Shown piece by piece: positions 62,249-64,000 of a stretch of DNA of 64,000 nucleotides. Positions within the stretch are counted from its first letter, which is position 1. Every line of letters starts with the position of its first letter. The notes below the pieces were generated by a model. It worked only from the letters and a program-made list of their open reading frames with translations. It ran no database searches and was not told where the DNA came from. This DNA comes from JAWKWA01 sp041397765 (GTDB lineage Bacteria > Pseudomonadota > Alphaproteobacteria > Rhizobiales > Hyphomicrobiaceae). The DNA lies in the NCBI GenBank assembly GCA_041397765.1, contig JAWKWA010000002.1:62001-126000 (forward strand), given 5' to 3'. Position numbers and translations under genes: made by a program.

Positions 62249-63205
62249 TCAGCTCATGGCCTGACCGGCAAAGCGGCGGGCCGCCGCCATCAGCTCGCGG
62301 ACGATGCCCGGCTCCGACATGGCGTGCCCGGCATCGGCGACGATGCGGAAATCGGCCTCGGGCCAGGCCTTCTTCAGGTCGTGACCGATCTTCAGCGGCG
62401 TGCAGATGTCATAGCGGCCGTGCACGATCACGCCCGGGATGCCGCGGATGCGATCGACATTGGCGAGGAGCTGGTCGTCGCGCTCGAAGAAGCCGCGGTT
62501 GACGAAATAGTGGCACTCGATGCGTGCGAAGGCCCGGGCATAGCTGTCGGCGCCGAACTGGCGGACGCGCTCGGGATCGGGAATGAGCGACAGGGCGGAC
62601 CCCTCCCACATGCTCCAGCGCCGCGCCGCCTCGATCTGCAGGTCGAGGTCGGGATCGGTCAAGCGGCGGTAATAGGCCGCGATCATGTCGGAGCGCTCGG
62701 CCTCGGGAATGAAGTCGCGATAGGGCTCGAAGGTGTCGGGATAGATCCAGCTCGCGCCCTCCTGGTAGAACCACAGGAGCTCGGCCCGGCGCAGCGTGAA
62801 GATGCCGCGCAGCACCATCTCGGTGACGCGCTCTGGATGTGTCTCGGCATAGGCGAGCGAGAGCGTGGAGCCCCAGGAGCCGCCGAAGAGCTGCCAGCGG
62901 TCGATGCCAAGATGGGTGCGGATCCGCTCCATGTCGGCGACGAGATGCCAGGTGGTGTTGGCCTCGAGCGAGGCGTTGGGCCGGGAGCGGCCGCAGCCGC
63001 GCTGGTCGAACAAAACGATGCGATAGTGCGCCGGGTCGTGGTAGCGGCGCATGGTCGGGTTGCTGCCGCCGCCGGGGCCGCCATGGACGATGATGACCGG
63101 CCGGCCGCGGGGATTGCCGGACTCCTCGAAATAGATCTCGTGACCGTCGCCGACCGGCAGCATGCCGGCATTGAAGGGCTCGATCGGCGGGAACAGGGCT
63201 GTCAT
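62249..63205 (-). CDS. pip: Proline iminopeptidase
   Basis: A 318-residue alpha/beta-hydrolase (peptidase S33) that removes N-terminal proline. The nucleophile is in GGSWGS, the oxyanion HGGPGGG, the Asp in GRYDICTP and the His in DAGHAMSEPG. The cap domain has RRWSMWEGSALSLIPD. Full length. It is monocistronic between the YjbQ gene and the symporter. Confidence 0.92.
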   Translation of the reverse strand: MTALFPPIEPFNAGMLPVGDGHEIYFEESGNPRGRPVIIVHGGPGGGSNPTMRRYHDPAHYRIVLFDQRGCGRSRPNASLEANTTWHLVADMERIRTHLGIDRWQLFGGSWGSTLSLAYAETHPERVTEMVLRGIFTLRRAELLWFYQEGASWIYPDTFEPYRDFIPEAERSDMIAAYYRRLTDPDLDLQIEAARRWSMWEGSALSLIPDPERVRQFGADSYARAFARIECHYFVNRGFFERDDQLLANVDRIRGIPGVIVHGRYDICTPLKIGHDLKKAWPEADFRIVADAGHAMSEPGIVRELMAAARRFAGQAMS

Positions 63206-63351
63206 TGGACCTCCGGTCGGTCAGCGGGCTCGGGGTTGATCGCCATCCATATCGGCTGGTGCCCGGTTAGGGTAGCGGGTGGAGCGAACGCCCTTCACCT
63301 GGAAACTCTTCAGAACCGATTTGGATCGCAGGCGACGGGCAGAAGGCTCGA

Positions 63352-63391
63352 CCGATCGGGCGCCCGCCCCTCTCGGGGGCGGACCGATCGG
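63352..63391 (-). terminator. Hairpin downstream of the symporter
   Basis: CCGATCGG pairs with the later CCGATCGG (palindrome) around an inner CCGCCCC/GGGGCGG stem. It lies in the gap after the minus-strand symporter gene, next to the dispersed repeat. No strong T-run. Confidence 0.4.
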
Positions 63392-63392
63392 G

Positions 63393-63520
63393 CTAGAGCA
63401 TGTCCGACTTGGTTGGCATCGGTACGGCCGTGTCGGGCATGCGCTAACTCTTTGATTTATAACCTGATTCACGGCTTCGATGCGCGCGCGGACGCCTTCA
63501 TATCGACCGATCAGGCTCTC
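63393..63520 (+). repeat. Dispersed intergenic repeat, family 1 (copy 2)
   Basis: Begins TAGAGCATGTCCGAC and ends ATCGACCGATCAGGCTCT, sharing about 70% with 25264-25390. It fills much of the 63206-63545 gap, in which I see no gene. Confidence 0.7.
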
Positions 63521-63545
63521 TTCTCCTTCGCCTTCCGAGGTCGCT

Positions 63546-64000
63546 TCATCGCTTCTTGCCGATGCTCGCCAGCCGGACCTCGCGATCATAGACCGCCTCG
63601 CCGCCGGGCACGCGGATGTCGCGCACGAGCTCGAGCAGCCGCTTCTCGGGATTGGGTGTCATCAGGCTGACGACAGCGGCGGTGAGGGCGCCGATGGGGA
63701 CCGCGATCGGCGCGACATAGGCGCCGATCGTCGAGAAGCTGGACGGCAGGGCGCCGGCGAGCCCCGCCAGCAGCATGACGAGGGCGATGCCGTAGCCGGT
63801 GGCGAGGCCGGCGATCGCGCCCCATTGGTTGATGCGCTTCCACCAGACCGACATGATGAGCAGCGGAAAGGCGCTCGAGGCGGCGAGCGCCAGCGCCCAG
63901 ACGAACAAAGTCAGCGGATCGGCGGCGACCGACAGGGCCAGCCAGCCAGCCAGCAGGACGACGACGCCGAGCAGGATGCGCGCGGTGGCGACACGGGCCT
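63546..64000 (-). CDS. Sodium:solute symporter, ActP-like (partial)
   Basis: The C-terminal ~151 residues of an SSS-family symporter run off the right edge of the window. The visible part has three or four helices, including FPLLIMSVWWKRINQWGA and a TIGAYVAPIAVPIGAL stretch, as in ActP/acetate-type permeases, and ends LASIGKKR. The gene starts beyond 64000. The substrate cannot be told; acetate or another short carboxylate is likely. Confidence 0.75.
   Translation of the reverse strand, partial: ARVATARILLGVVVLLAGWLALSVAADPLTLFVWALALAASSAFPLLIMSVWWKRINQWGAIAGLATGYGIALVMLLAGLAGALPSSFSTIGAYVAPIAVPIGALTAAVVSLMTPNPEKRLLELVRDIRVPGGEAVYDREVRLASIGKKR

Overview
The window is GC-rich, densely coded alphaproteobacterial chromosome. 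Several genes point to the Hyphomicrobiales (Rhizobiales): a CenR-type response regulator, a PodJ-like polarity protein with Sel1 repeats, a TIGR02302/DUF4175 membrane protein beside lysA, an lptM-like lipoprotein after argH, paired DUF465 proteins, and the order xthA - lolA - ftsK - aminotransferase - amtB - glnK - tesB. A DddP-like M24 enzyme and an MttB-family methyltransferase would suit an organism that meets marine osmolytes, but the genus cannot be named from this sequence. I saw no rRNA, tRNA, CRISPR array or phage.

Layout. 0.1-7 kb: DMT exporter, SDR, secreted protein, HU, then divergent tlpA/argH whose start codons overlap, lptM-like lipoprotein, second DMT exporter. 7-13.5 kb (minus strand): an oligopeptide importer, oppA-oppB-oppC-fused oppDF, and a Tat-exported metallo-hydrolase. 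13.7-19 kb: MttB-family methyltransferase, a damaged IS256-family element between two ~575-bp direct repeats, and a convergent pair (PAS-like and GNAT-like) overlapping by 75 bp. 19-28.3 kb (minus strand): a run of two amidases, a NylB-like serine hydrolase, an isochorismatase-fold hydrolase and a PotABCD-type importer. This reads as uptake and hydrolysis of an unknown amide. 28.5-32 kb: aldo/keto reductase, then an AAE3-like oxalate-CoA ligase with a PanE-family reductase, a likely oxalate-to-glyoxylate module. 32-36.5 kb: rpsU, purK, purE, two DUF465 genes, lysA.

36.8-51 kb is cell-envelope and nitrogen core: broken DUF4175 gene, L,D-transpeptidase, cenR, cNMP-binding protein, frameshifted xthA, a strong small-RNA candidate, lolA, an ftsK whose ATPase motifs are degenerate, aminotransferase, amtB and glnK behind a putative sigma-54 promoter, and tesB. 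51.5-64 kb: FAD monooxygenase, MFS transporter, small proteins, a chagasin-type protease inhibitor, a palindromic repeat cluster, the DddP-like gene, a frameshifted podJ-like gene, a YjbQ protein, proline iminopeptidase and a truncated sodium:solute symporter at the edge.

Two general points. Conserved genes (DUF4175, xthA, podJ-like) and the IS element carry small indels while neighbouring genes are clean, so assembly errors should be checked before calling pseudogenes. The argH-lptM and lysA-DUF4175 blocks, which I recall as adjacent in many relatives, are separated here by about 29 kb of mostly transport and catabolic genes.
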